From Cellulophaga lytica DSM 7489 (GTDB taxonomy: Bacteria; Bacteroidota; Bacteroidia; Flavobacteriales; Flavobacteriaceae): DNA of 64,000 bases. How positions within the stretch are numbered: the first letter of the stretch is position 1; every line of letters starts with the position of its first letter. The notes under the pieces were generated by a model that saw only the letters and a program-made list of their open reading frames with translations, searched no databases and was not told the origin of the DNA. The translations under genes and the position numbers were made by a program. The DNA lies in contig NC_015167.1 in the NCBI RefSeq assembly GCF_000190595.1, positions 663,501 to 727,500 on the forward strand. Reading direction: 5' to 3'. Positions 32,992 to 41,701 of this stretch are shown here, piece by piece.

Positions 32992-34341
32992 TTATCCTAT
33001 TTCTTTTTGTAATAAGTCCAACCCTTCTCTAATTATTTGCTGATGCGGTTGTTTAGATATACAGATAAACTCTGTTAAAGCAAAATCTTCAGGTGCAACC
33101 TCATACAATCCAAGTTGTTCCATTTCATCTAAATCCTTTATCATACAAGCTTTTAGCAGTTGCATTGGATAAATATCTAATGGAAAAACTTTTTCATAAG
33201 CACCAGTTACCACAAATGCTCTATGTTCTCCGTTAGTATTGGTATTTAAATCGTATTTTTTCTTAGGGTTTAACCAAGAGAAAGTCATTGCTCTAGTAGA
33301 CGATATTTTGTTAAAAACTGGCTTATTCCAACCAAACAACTCGTAATCATCTCCTTCAGGAATAACAGTTACTGTGTTATTATAAAACCCTAAATACCCT
33401 TCTGGGCTAGTTTTAGAACCTGTTAACACATCACCATTAATTACTCTAAAGTTCTCTATAGAAACTCCGCTACCATATAAAAATGTAGAAATTTCTGATC
33501 CAATAGTAGTTGTGTAATATTTTGGAGATTTAACTGCAGAACCTGCTAATGCAATAGTTCTTTGAGGGTTAAATTTACCTGTTAACAACAACTCACCTAT
33601 TATAACTAGGTCTTGTGCATTAACTGTCCAAACTACTTCTCCTTTGTTAATAGGATCTATCTTGTTTATTTGTGTACCCACTAAACCTGCTGGATGCGGA
33701 CCAGCTACTTTATGTTCTGTTACACCAGACAAACCAGACAATGGAGAGTTGCTACTACCCACAGAAATGTGCACTTGGCCAGATGTTAAAGTTGCTAATG
33801 CTGTAACAGCCGCTTGCAACTCTTTTTCTTTGCCTTGTAACACGTAATCTAAATTGGCTGCTAATGGAGCTGTTGTATACCCAGAAATAAATATAGCCTT
33901 TGGAGCCACATTAGGGTTTGCAACAACATCATACGGTCTTTGTTTTACAAAAGGCCAACAACCAGACATTAGCAACTGCGACTTTACGTCTTCTGCAGAT
34001 GCGCTTGCCAAGTTTAGCGTACTGTGTTCTACTACTTCACCACTTTTATTAGCGCGTATTTTCAGCGTTAATATTTTTCTCCTTGCACCTCTTACAATTT
34101 CAACAAGCTCACCAGACACAGGAGAAACAAACTTCATTTCTTCTACATCTTTGTTGTAAAAAATAGGTTCACCTGCTTTTACAGTTGCCCCTTCTTTTAC
34201 CAACATTTTTGGCATTATCCCGTGAAAATCATTAAGATTTATTGCATAAACATTGCTTAAAACCGCTTTAGAAGTAGTTTGCTCAGCGGCACCGACTAGG
34301 TTTATATTTAAGCCTTTTTTTATTCGAATGTCTTTAGACAT
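32992..34341 (-). CDS. nqrA: Na+-translocating NADH:quinone reductase subunit A
   Basis: A 449-residue peripheral subunit without membrane helices, on the cytoplasmic face. The start IRIKKGLNINLVG, the barrel-sandwich segment DFHGIMPKMLVKEGATVKAGEPI, GPHPAGLVGTQINKIDP and the C-terminal LYEVAPEDFALTEFICISKQ are typical. It is the first gene of nqrABCDEF, and the operon promoter lies just upstream. The six genes with apbE give a complete, assembled sodium pump coupling NADH oxidation to menaquinone reduction. Confidence 0.97.
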   Translation of the reverse strand: MSKDIRIKKGLNINLVGAAEQTTSKAVLSNVYAINLNDFHGIMPKMLVKEGATVKAGEPIFYNKDVEEMKFVSPVSGELVEIVRGARRKILTLKIRANKSGEVVEHSTLNLASASAEDVKSQLLMSGCWPFVKQRPYDVVANPNVAPKAIFISGYTTAPLAANLDYVLQGKEKELQAAVTALATLTSGQVHISVGSSNSPLSGLSGVTEHKVAGPHPAGLVGTQINKIDPINKGEVVWTVNAQDLVIIGELLLTGKFNPQRTIALAGSAVKSPKYYTTTIGSEISTFLYGSGVSIENFRVINGDVLTGSKTSPEGYLGFYNNTVTVIPEGDDYELFGWNKPVFNKISSTRAMTFSWLNPKKKYDLNTNTNGEHRAFVVTGAYEKVFPLDIYPMQLLKACMIKDLDEMEQLGLYEVAPEDFALTEFICISKQPHQQIIREGLDLLQKEIG

Positions 34342-34375
34342 ATTATTGCAGACCTTAGGTTAACAAAATTTCGTG

Positions 34376-34383
34376 CAAATTTA
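34376..34383 (-). promoter_or_regulatory. TAnnTTTG -7 element of the nqr operon
   Basis: On the minus strand TAAATTTG lies 34 bases upstream of the nqrA start codon. It is in the divergent region shared with the T9SS plug gene. Confidence 0.55.
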
Positions 34384-34497
34384 AAGTTTTAAGCGCAAAC
34401 TTCCTTGTTAAATCAGCTAAGATGTTTTTATTTATATTAATTCTAAATAAAATTTTAACACTTTTTATCCACGTAATTTTTAGGCATAACTTTTGCT

Positions 34498-34505
34498 TAT
34501 CTTTG
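34498..34505 (+). promoter_or_regulatory. TAnnTTTG -7 element before the T9SS plug protein
   Basis: TATCTTTG lies 19 bases upstream of the ATG at 34525 and matches the consensus perfectly. Confidence 0.6.
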
Positions 34506-34524
34506 TGATACAATTATTATATAA

Positions 34525-35769
34525 ATGAAATACTACTCTTTTTTACTTTTTATAATTTTAGTTAGTTTCTCTACTTACGCACAAAACGCTGTAGAAAAAG
34601 ATGCTCCTAACCATATAAAATCTATTGTATTTAAAGGACCTACAGAAGATCAATTTCCTATTGCACAATTGGGAGATAAAATTTATTTAGAGTTTGATGA
34701 CTTAACTGCCTCTGAAGAAGATTACTACTACAAAATATCATACTATAATTATGATTGGTCTCCGTCTACACTGTCCAAATCTCAGTATTTAAGTGGCTTT
34801 GACAATCTTAGAATCACAAATTACGAAAATAGTTACAACACACTACAAGCTTACTCTAATTACCGCTTACAAATACCCAATAGCAGCATTAGTTTAAAGG
34901 TAAGTGGCAATTATATGTTAGAAATATACAACAGCTATAATGAGCTTCAATTTTCTAGACGCTTTATAATTTACAAGGATGCTGTAGCAGTAGGCGTTAG
35001 TCCAAAAAGAACAAGAGACTTTGAGTTTCTAAACCAAAAGCAAGCCATACAAATTGCCATAAACGCAGGTAATTTTCAACTTATCAACCCAAAAAAAGAG
35101 GTTAAAGTTACAATTTTAAAAAACTACTACTGGCCTACTGCAATTACCAATTTAAAACCACAATATACAATTGGTAAGGAGTTGTTATACAAATACGACA
35201 AAGAAAGTAGTTTTTTTGGCGGTAATGAGTTTTTAAATTTTACCACAAAAGATTTACGCGCAACTAGCACTGCAATTGCACGTGTAGAGATGAAAGAATT
35301 GTACAACCACTATATGTATGCAGATCTAATTAGAGCCAACGAGCCTTATACCTATTACCCAGATATTAATGGCGACTTTGTAATTACAACGCAACAAGGT
35401 GAAGATGCCTCTAGAGAAGCAGAGTACACCAACGTACATTTTAAATTACCTTACACAGACATTATAGGATTAAATGATGTTTATGTATTTGGCAAGTTTA
35501 ACAATTACGCTATTACAGATGAGAATAAAATGACTTACAATGAAAAAACCGGTTATTTAGAAGCTAAAATTACACTTAAGCAAGGTTTTTACAATTATAA
35601 ATATGTTATTAAGACCGATAAAGGAGAACTAAAGCAAAATGCAATTGGAGGCAATTTTCATTTTACAGAAAACAATTATTTAGTATTGGTTTATTACAGA
35701 AATTTTGGCGACCAATATGATAGCGTTATTGGAGTTGGAAGTGGCAACTCTAGAAACATTACCAACTAA
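34525..35769 (+). CDS. Type IX secretion system plug protein (DUF5103)
   Basis: A 414-residue exported protein with a signal peptide ending STYAQ. The beta-rich N-terminal domain begins HIKSIVFKGPTEDQFPIAQLGDKIYLEFDDL and DYYYKISYYNYDWSPSTLSKSQYLSGFDN, signature text of the DUF5103 / T9SS plug family. In structural work on the SprA translocon, a Plug protein closes the giant pore when substrate is absent. A second domain holds SPKRTRDFEFLNQKQAIQIAI and FGKFNNYAITDENKM, the latter with a carbohydrate-binding-like (CBM48) look. Divergent from nqrA. Confidence 0.85.
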   Translation: MKYYSFLLFIILVSFSTYAQNAVEKDAPNHIKSIVFKGPTEDQFPIAQLGDKIYLEFDDLTASEEDYYYKISYYNYDWSPSTLSKSQYLSGFDNLRITNYENSYNTLQAYSNYRLQIPNSSISLKVSGNYMLEIYNSYNELQFSRRFIIYKDAVAVGVSPKRTRDFEFLNQKQAIQIAINAGNFQLINPKKEVKVTILKNYYWPTAITNLKPQYTIGKELLYKYDKESSFFGGNEFLNFTTKDLRATSTAIARVEMKELYNHYMYADLIRANEPYTYYPDINGDFVITTQQGEDASREAEYTNVHFKLPYTDIIGLNDVYVFGKFNNYAITDENKMTYNEKTGYLEAKITLKQGFYNYKYVIKTDKGELKQNAIGGNFHFTENNYLVLVYYRNFGDQYDSVIGVGSGNSRNITN

Positions 35770-36024
35770 CAAAAACCAACTCCGGCTCAATGAACAGGTG
35801 TAATTGCCTGTTTGCCGAAAAAAAGTTCATTCAGCGAATATATGAAAGCTGAGTAAGGTACTTTAAATTTTACTTTTTATATTTGTATGTAGCGAATGTG
35901 TCACACTCATAGCAAGTTACACATTTCTACTTTAAAATAAGAAGAAGTATTACAACGTAATAAAGTATTCTTTTTTTAGACATAATACACAGATTGAGTA
36001 TTATATTTTTTAAAGTTAAAACGT
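35770..36024. other. Structured intergenic region
   Basis: 255 bases without an ORF. At 35783-35817 a two-part hairpin is visible: CGGC/GCCG outside and AACAGG/CCTGTT inside. It is followed by an A-run, not a T-run. A second weak stem (CAGC ... GCTG) follows. No conserved RNA family such as SRP or tmRNA can be recognised. It could be the 3' end of the plug gene transcript or a small RNA. Confidence 0.4.
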
Positions 36025-36411
36025 ATGACTACACAAGTTACTAAAGGCATAAAAATATCAGTAAGCACCAATTTTGAAGGTACATTTTTTAAAAACTACA
36101 AAATGCACTACGCATTTGGCTACACTGTAACTATAGAAAACCTAAGCAAAGACTCTGTACAACTAACCTCTAGACACTGGGAAATTTACGACTCTTTAAA
36201 TGACTTAGAAATTATGGATGGAGAAGGCGTAGTTGGCAAAAAACCAGTTTTAAACCCAGGGCAATCTCATACATACAACTCTGGCTGCCTATTAACATCT
36301 CCTATTGGCGCAATGCGCGGACACTACAATATGATAAGCTTTACAGATGGTAAAAAATTTAGAGTTTACATTCCTAGTTTTAAATTTAGCGCACCTTTTG
36401 CTTTAAATTAA
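36025..36411 (+). CDS. apaG: ApaG domain protein
   Basis: A 128-residue cytoplasmic protein with the whole ApaG (DUF525) beta-sandwich. The start VTKGIKISVSTNFEG is normal, and YTVTIENLSKDSVQLTSRHWEIYD matches the FxYxVxIxN...LxxRHWxIxD pattern. DGEGVVGKKPVLNPGQSHTYNSG carries the GxGxxG loop, and TSPIGAMRGHYNM ends the core. The protein binds nucleotides or pyrophosphate; it was once linked to Co/Mg efflux, but its real role is unclear. Probably transcribed with pruA from its own or an upstream promoter. Confidence 0.95.
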   Translation: MTTQVTKGIKISVSTNFEGTFFKNYKMHYAFGYTVTIENLSKDSVQLTSRHWEIYDSLNDLEIMDGEGVVGKKPVLNPGQSHTYNSGCLLTSPIGAMRGHYNMISFTDGKKFRVYIPSFKFSAPFALN

Positions 36412-36463
36412 AAAATACCTATTTCTTACTTTCTAATTGTTTTAATAACGAATAGGATTTTAC

Positions 36464-36471
36464 TACATTTG
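36464..36471 (+). promoter_or_regulatory. TAnnTTTG -7 element before pruA
   Basis: TACATTTG, 33 bases upstream of the ATG at 36505. A TTG at 36437-36439 may be the -33 element, although the spacing is slightly long. Confidence 0.55.
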
Positions 36472-36504
36472 TTACAATTATTATAATTTATAAAACGTAG
36501 CACA

Positions 36505-38133
36505 ATGGGTAAAGGATTTTTTGAAGTTCCAACCGCTTTTAACGAACCAATAAAAAGCTATGCTCCGGGAACACCAGAGCGCCAAGCTGTATTAGAGCAA
36601 TACAAAGCTTATTACAACGGTAATGTAGATGTTCCTTTATATATTGGAGCAGAAGAGATAAAAACTGGTAACACAAAACCAATGTCTCCTCCGCATGATC
36701 ACAAACATGTTGTAGGTCAATACCATTTAGCAGAAAAAGAACACGTAACTAAAGCTATAGAAAATACTTTAGAATCTAGAGAAGCTTGGGCAAACCTTGC
36801 TTGGGAACAACGTGCTGCTATTTTTTTAAAGGCAGCAGAATTAATTGCTGGTCCTTACAGAGCTAAAATAAACGCTGCCACAATGATGGCACAATCTAAG
36901 ACTATACACCAAGCAGAAATAGATGCTGCTTGTGAACTTATAGACTTTTTACGTTTTAACGTAGAGTACATGTCTCAAATATATGCAGAGCAGCCAGATT
37001 CTGCAGAGGGTATTTGGAACCGTGTAGAGTACCGACCTTTAGAAGGCTTTGTTTATGCAATTACCCCATTTAACTTTACTGCAATTGCCGGTAACCTACC
37101 TGCTAGTGCCGCTATGATGGGTAATGTTGTTTTATGGAAACCAAGTGATAGTCAAATATTTTCTGCAAAAGTAATTGTAGATATTTTTAAAGAAGCTGGT
37201 GTACCAGATGGCGTTATTAATGTTGTTTACGGAGACCCAGTTATGGTTACAGAAACTGCATTAGCTAGTCCAGATTTTTCTGGTTTACACTTTACAGGTT
37301 CTACTTATGTTTTTAAAGAACTTTGGAAGCAAATTGGTAACAACATACACAATTACAAAACCTACCCTAGAATAGTTGGCGAAACAGGAGGTAAAGATTT
37401 TATTTTAGCTCATAAAACTGCTAATCCTGCACAAGTAGCTACTGCAATTGTACGTGGCGCTTTTGAATTTCAAGGGCAAAAATGTAGTGCTGCATCTAGA
37501 GTTTACTTACCTAAATCTACTGCTGATGAAGTATTAGATTTAGTAAAAAGAGACCTAGACTCTATTAACAAGCCAGGTTCACCTGAAGATATGAGCAACT
37601 TTGTTACAGCTGTTATTCATGAAGGTTCTTTTGATAAACTTGCCAAATACATAGATGGTGCTAAGGCTGATGATAATGCAGAAATTGTAGCTGGTGGTAA
37701 TTATGATAAATCTAAAGGTTACTTTATAGAACCTACTGTAATTGTAACTACAGACCCTAAATATACTACAATGGAAACTGAACTTTTTGGTCCTGTTGTA
37801 ACTATTTACGTGTATGATGATAAAGATTGGAAAGAAACACTTAAGTTAGTTGATGGTACATCTGAGTATGCATTAACAGGTGCTGTATTATCTACAGACC
37901 GTTACGCTATAGAAGAAGCTACAAAAGCATTACAAAACTGTGCTGGTAACTTTTACATTAACGATAAACCAACAGGAGCTGTAGTTGGCCAACAACCATT
38001 TGGTGGTGCAAGAGCATCAGGAACCAACGACAAAGCTGGCTCTGCACAAAACTTACTACGTTGGGTTTCTCCAAGACTAATTAAGGAAACATTTGTTACA
38101 CCAACAGATTATAGATATCCATTTTTAGGATAA
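36505..38133 (+). CDS. pruA: L-glutamate gamma-semialdehyde dehydrogenase (P5C dehydrogenase)
   Basis: Oxidises glutamate semialdehyde, formed from pyrroline-5-carboxylate, to glutamate with NAD: the second step of proline catabolism. The 542-residue length and start GFFEVPTAFNEPIKSYAPG fit the monofunctional eukaryote-like group. Motifs: FNFTAIAGNLPASAAMMGN, KPSD for NAD, FTGSTYVFKELW, GETGGKDF with the general-base Glu, and FEFQGQKCSA with nucleophile C327. FGPVVTIYVYDD follows. Works opposite to the proCBA biosynthetic genes in the same window. Confidence 0.96.
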   Translation: MGKGFFEVPTAFNEPIKSYAPGTPERQAVLEQYKAYYNGNVDVPLYIGAEEIKTGNTKPMSPPHDHKHVVGQYHLAEKEHVTKAIENTLESREAWANLAWEQRAAIFLKAAELIAGPYRAKINAATMMAQSKTIHQAEIDAACELIDFLRFNVEYMSQIYAEQPDSAEGIWNRVEYRPLEGFVYAITPFNFTAIAGNLPASAAMMGNVVLWKPSDSQIFSAKVIVDIFKEAGVPDGVINVVYGDPVMVTETALASPDFSGLHFTGSTYVFKELWKQIGNNIHNYKTYPRIVGETGGKDFILAHKTANPAQVATAIVRGAFEFQGQKCSAASRVYLPKSTADEVLDLVKRDLDSINKPGSPEDMSNFVTAVIHEGSFDKLAKYIDGAKADDNAEIVAGGNYDKSKGYFIEPTVIVTTDPKYTTMETELFGPVVTIYVYDDKDWKETLKLVDGTSEYALTGAVLSTDRYAIEEATKALQNCAGNFYINDKPTGAVVGQQPFGGARASGTNDKAGSAQNLLRWVSPRLIKETFVTPTDYRYPFLG

Positions 38134-38157
38134 ACCTTTTTTAAATATAAATTTAAA

Positions 38158-38200
38158 GCCAAAACAAGCAGGTAATTATCTGTTGTTTTGGCTTTTTTAT
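38158..38200 (+). terminator. Terminator after pruA
   Basis: GCCAAAACA / TGTTTTGGC stem with an inner region, then a TTTTTT run, 24 bases after the stop. Confidence 0.85.
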
Positions 38201-38297
38201 GCTTAAAAATCAAGCTCTTGTGGCATAAAATTGCTTTTTAAACAATTTTAATGTAAATTTAACGTTAAGCTAATGTAAACATATAGTTTACTTATTG

Positions 38298-38305
38298 TAA
38301 ATTTG
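38298..38305 (+). promoter_or_regulatory. TAnnTTTG -7 element before the 41-residue ORF
   Basis: TAAATTTG, 20 bases upstream of the ATG at 38326. This is the spacing seen for proven-looking genes in the window, and it supports the short ORF being expressed. Confidence 0.5.
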
Positions 38306-38325
38306 TATAATTAAACAGAAAGACC

Positions 38326-38451
38326 ATGAAAGAGAGCGTTACACATACAGAAAAAAAGAGAAAAAAAATTAGCATAACCAACATATACAGCTATATGAAG
38401 AGTTATGCTAAAAATTGCAAGTATTCTTTTAACAGAATGCTTAGTATTTAA
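38326..38451 (+). CDS. Small basic peptide, 41 aa, unknown function
   Basis: An ORF of 42 codons begins MKESVTHTEKKRKKIS, with YSYMKSYAKNCKYSFN in the middle, and stops at 38451, 1 base from the rsmG stop on the other strand. It has a consensus promoter box in front and follows a terminator, so it sits as its own transcription unit. It is rich in Lys, Tyr and Ser and has no membrane segment. I do not recognise a family. It could be a regulatory peptide, a nucleic-acid-binding micro-protein, or the coding part of an RNA. Confidence 0.45.
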   Translation: MKESVTHTEKKRKKISITNIYSYMKSYAKNCKYSFNRMLSI

Positions 38452-38452
38452 A

Positions 38453-39088
38453 TTACCCTTTGTACTTTAAAGGTAAATAAACCACTTTTTTAGTTTCAAA
38501 AAAGTCTTCAGAAAAATGATCTGAAAGGTTGTATATCTCTGTAGTTTTATAATCTTTTAATTCTTCAGATAAATCGCCACCTTTAAGGTACAAAATACCA
38601 TTACGGCGTTCATGCAAAGATTCTTTTTTAATACGCCCTTTAATCCAACGAACAAATGTGGGCATAGCGGCTACCGCTCTACTAACTATAAAATCAAACT
38701 TAGCATCTAAGTCCTCTACCCTCATATGTTTAGCGGTAACATTAGTTAATCCTAAACCGTCTACAACATGTTGTACTACTTTTATTTTTTTGCCAATTGC
38801 ATCAACTAAAGTAAATTGGGTTTCAGGAAAAAGAATTGCCAAAGGTATGCCAGGAAAACCACCACCAGTACCAACATCTAAAACAGTTGTTCCTGGTAAA
38901 AACTGCTGAAATTTAGCAATGCCAGTAGAGTGCAATACATGACGTAGATATATTTCATCTATATCTTTCCTAGAAACCACATTAATTTTTTGGTTCCAAT
39001 CTGCATACAATGCTTCAAGCTGTATAAAATGTTGCTTTTGCTCTTCTGTTAAGTCTGGAAAATACTTAAAAATAATATCTGCTTTCAT
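38453..39088 (-). CDS. rsmG: 16S rRNA (guanine-527-N7)-methyltransferase
   Basis: Methylates N7 of G527 in 16S rRNA with SAM. Starting at 39088 (MKADIIFKYFPDLTEEQ) gives 211 residues, the normal size. A frame to 39133 would add 15 residues and run through a consensus promoter box, so I reject it. The family text is clear: NQKINVVSRKDIDEIYLRHVLHS, VLDVGTGGGFPGIPLAI as motif I, FTLVDAIGKKIKVV, and FDFIVSRAVAAMPTF. Cytoplasmic. Tail-to-tail with the 41-residue ORF. Confidence 0.95.
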   Translation of the reverse strand: MKADIIFKYFPDLTEEQKQHFIQLEALYADWNQKINVVSRKDIDEIYLRHVLHSTGIAKFQQFLPGTTVLDVGTGGGFPGIPLAILFPETQFTLVDAIGKKIKVVQHVVDGLGLTNVTAKHMRVEDLDAKFDFIVSRAVAAMPTFVRWIKGRIKKESLHERRNGILYLKGGDLSEELKDYKTTEIYNLSDHFSEDFFETKKVVYLPLKYKG

Positions 39089-39108
39089 ATATTTTATCAA
39101 AGTTTTGG

Positions 39109-39116
39109 CAAAAGTA
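39109..39116 (-). promoter_or_regulatory. TAnnTTTG -7 element before rsmG
   Basis: On the minus strand TACTTTTG lies 20 bases upstream of the start at 39088. It fixes that start and excludes the longer frame. Confidence 0.6.
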
Positions 39117-39174
39117 AGCATTTCCATAATCATAAAAATTTCTTATTTTAAGATAATTATCATATTATAAAAAG

Positions 39175-39182
39175 TACTTTTG
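39175..39182 (+). promoter_or_regulatory. TAnnTTTG -7 element before the fatty acid desaturase
   Basis: TACTTTTG, 139 bases upstream of the ATG at 39322, implying a long A/T-rich leader. Another promoter closer to the gene is possible. Confidence 0.4.
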
Positions 39183-39321
39183 CATTATCTTTACTTAGTT
39201 TTTGTGACTATTAAAAATTTATAGATCATAAATATCAGAATAATATAAAACATCTACATATAAAACATAATCCTCAAAAAAAGTAACTATAGAGGAAATC
39301 AGAATTAAGAATTTAAAAAAT

Positions 39322-40422
39322 ATGGAAAATAAATCAATTAGATTTTCACGTAAAGACTCAGCTCAGTTTTTTAAGACTTTGAACAAACGTGTTAATACTT
39401 ATTTTAAAGAAAACAACATAAAAAAAACAGGTAACTGGAAACTACACATTAAAACAGTTATAATGTTTACGCTATTTTTAGCGCCTTACTTTTTAATATT
39501 AACCCTTGGCTTACCAATTTGGGCTAACTTACTACTTACCATTATTATGGGTGTTGGTATGGCTGGTGTTGGTATGAATGTTATGCACGATGGTAACCAC
39601 GGCGCATACTCTAACAATAAATGGGTTAACAAAATAATGGGTGGCAGTATTTACATACTAGCTGGTAACGTATACAACTGGCAAGTACAACACAATGTAC
39701 TGCACCATACTTACACTAACATTCATGAACATGATGAGGATTTAGAAGCTGGTAGAATTTTACGCTTTTCTAAACACGCAGAATGGCGCAAGCATCATAA
39801 ATTTCAGCATTTTTACTCGGTTTTTTTATATGGCTTACTAACATTTAACTGGGCTATTACTACAGATTTTCAGCAAATGTACCGTTATATGAAACGTAAT
39901 TTATCATACGGTAAAAAACCAAGTAAAATTGGCAACTGGAGTACTTTAGTAATTACAAAATTATTATACATTACTATTTGGATTGTTTTACCACTACTTT
40001 TTGCTAATGTAGCTTGGTGGCAAGTACTCCTAGGTTTCTTTATTATGCATTATGTTGCTGGTGTAATTTTGAGTGTCGTATTTCAATTAGCACATGTGGT
40101 AGATGATGCAGAAACACCATTACCAGATGAAACAGGCACAATGAAAAACACTTGGGCAATACATCAATTATTTACTACTGTAAATTTTGGGACTAAAAAT
40201 AAGATTGTAAATTGGTTTACAGGTGGATTAAATCATCAGGTTGAACATCATATTTTTCCAAATATTAGTCACATTCATTACACAAATATCTCTAAAATTG
40301 TGAAACAAACGGCAAATGAATTTAATTTGCCATATAATGAATACAAAACTACTAGAAAAGCTATAATTTCGCACTTTAAACATTTAAAGGAGCTAGGAAA
40401 AAAACCTGCTTTACAGTACTAG
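39322..40422 (+). CDS. Membrane fatty acid desaturase (acyl-CoA/acyl-lipid type)
   Basis: A 366-residue integral membrane di-iron enzyme that introduces a double bond into an acyl chain. The three histidine boxes are complete: MHDGNHG (HxxxH, near residue 92), HNVLHHTYTN (HxxHH, near 128) and NHQVEHHIFP (HxxHH, near 308). Hydrophobic segments at about 45-90 and 210-255 form two hairpins across the membrane. N-terminal cytochrome b5 is absent. The long leader may allow temperature control, common for desaturases, but no element is recognisable. It precedes an aminotransferase by 15 bases. Confidence 0.93.
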   Translation: MENKSIRFSRKDSAQFFKTLNKRVNTYFKENNIKKTGNWKLHIKTVIMFTLFLAPYFLILTLGLPIWANLLLTIIMGVGMAGVGMNVMHDGNHGAYSNNKWVNKIMGGSIYILAGNVYNWQVQHNVLHHTYTNIHEHDEDLEAGRILRFSKHAEWRKHHKFQHFYSVFLYGLLTFNWAITTDFQQMYRYMKRNLSYGKKPSKIGNWSTLVITKLLYITIWIVLPLLFANVAWWQVLLGFFIMHYVAGVILSVVFQLAHVVDDAETPLPDETGTMKNTWAIHQLFTTVNFGTKNKIVNWFTGGLNHQVEHHIFPNISHIHYTNISKIVKQTANEFNLPYNEYKTTRKAIISHFKHLKELGKKPALQY

Positions 40423-40437
40423 TAAAAACAAAAAAGT

Positions 40438-41622
40438 ATGAGCAATCACTTATCTAACAGAATTACAAACATGTCTACCTCTGCCACTTTAGCAATGGCA
40501 GCAAAAGCAAGAGAATTACGCAACGCTGGTAAAGATATTATTGGTTTAAGCTTAGGAGAACCAGATTTTAATATTCCAGATTTTATTAAAGACGCAGCTA
40601 AACAAGCTATTGATGATAACTACAGTAGTTATTCTCCTGTAGATGGTTATGCAGATTTAAAACAAGCTATTGCAAATAAGTTTAAAAGAGATAACAATTT
40701 AACATACGGACTTAACCAAATTGTGGTTAGTACAGGTGCTAAACAATCTTTAGCAAACATAGCAATGTGTATGCTTAACAAAGGAGACGAAGTAATTTTA
40801 CCTGCTCCTTACTGGGTTAGCTATAGTGATATTGTTAAACTTGCAGAAGGAACTCCTGTAGAAGTAGCTACTAGTATAGATACAGATTTTAAAATGACCC
40901 CTGCTCAGCTAGAAGCAGCTATTACCCCTAACACTAAAATGATGTGGTTTAGCTCTCCTTGTAACCCAAGCGGATCTGTATACAGCAAAGAAGAGTTAGA
41001 GGGCTTAGCAGAAGTATTAAAAAAGCACCCTAATATTTATGTGGTTTCTGATGAAATTTATGAACACATAAACTTTAGAGGAGGACACGTTAGTATTGCT
41101 GGTATAGATGGTATGTATGAGCGTACCATAACAGTAAACGGTGTATCTAAAGCATTTGCAATGACAGGATGGCGTATTGGCTTTATTGGTGCTCCAGAAT
41201 TTATTGCTAAAGCGTGTACTAAATTTCAAGGACAAAACACAAGTGGTGCTAATGCTATTGCACAACGCGCTACAATTGCTGCACTTGAAGCTCCCGTAAG
41301 CAAAATACAGTTTATGATAGATGAGTTTCATAAAAGAAGAGATCTTGTTTTAGAACTATTAGGACAAATAGAAGGGTTTAACTTAAATGTACCTGAAGGC
41401 GCTTTTTATGTTTTTCCAGACATCTCTGCGTTTTTTGGTAAAACTTTAAACGGTACTACTATTAACAACGCGTCAGACTTATCTATGTACTTATTAGAAA
41501 ATGCAAATGTTGCAACAGTAACAGGTGAAGCTTTTGGCAATCCTAACTGTATCCGTATTTCTTATGCTGCATCAGAAAAAGAATTAAAAGAAGCTATAAG
41601 CAGAATTAAAGCTGTTTTATAA
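40438..41622 (+). CDS. Class I aspartate aminotransferase (PLP-dependent)
   Basis: A 394-residue cytoplasmic enzyme of the subgroup I-gamma aspartate aminotransferase type. It begins LSNRITNMSTSATLAMAAKARELRNAGKDI. PLP contacts: STGAKQSL, SPCNPSGSVYS (Asn), SDEIYEHINF (Asp and Tyr), and the Schiff-base lysine in NGVSKAFAMTGWRIGF. The substrate carboxylate Arg is in NCIRISYAAS. It converts aspartate and 2-oxoglutarate to oxaloacetate and glutamate. Probably co-transcribed with the desaturase, and followed by a good terminator. Confidence 0.93.
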   Translation: MSNHLSNRITNMSTSATLAMAAKARELRNAGKDIIGLSLGEPDFNIPDFIKDAAKQAIDDNYSSYSPVDGYADLKQAIANKFKRDNNLTYGLNQIVVSTGAKQSLANIAMCMLNKGDEVILPAPYWVSYSDIVKLAEGTPVEVATSIDTDFKMTPAQLEAAITPNTKMMWFSSPCNPSGSVYSKEELEGLAEVLKKHPNIYVVSDEIYEHINFRGGHVSIAGIDGMYERTITVNGVSKAFAMTGWRIGFIGAPEFIAKACTKFQGQNTSGANAIAQRATIAALEAPVSKIQFMIDEFHKRRDLVLELLGQIEGFNLNVPEGAFYVFPDISAFFGKTLNGTTINNASDLSMYLLENANVATVTGEAFGNPNCIRISYAASEKELKEAISRIKAVL

Positions 41623-41641
41623 TTATATACTTAAAAACTAC

Positions 41642-41681
41642 AAAAGGGTCTTATTAGCATTTGCTATAAGACCTTTTTTTA
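41642..41681 (+). terminator. Terminator after the aspartate aminotransferase
   Basis: GGTCTTATTAGCA pairs with TGCTATAAGACC, with a one-base bulge, and is followed by a run of seven T. Confidence 0.9.
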
Positions 41682-41701
41682 TACTTTTACTTTAAAAAAT
41701 A

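Noticed and set aside
33644..34159. Plus-strand frames over nqrA
   Set aside because: Antisense to nqrA and without promoter, conserved motif or sensible composition.
35770..36024. SRP RNA or tmRNA gene
   Set aside because: The conserved SRP tetraloop/asymmetric-loop sequence and a tRNA-like end are missing.
39089..39133. N-terminal extension of RsmG
   Set aside because: The consensus promoter at 39109-39116 lies inside it, and the family start is at 39088.
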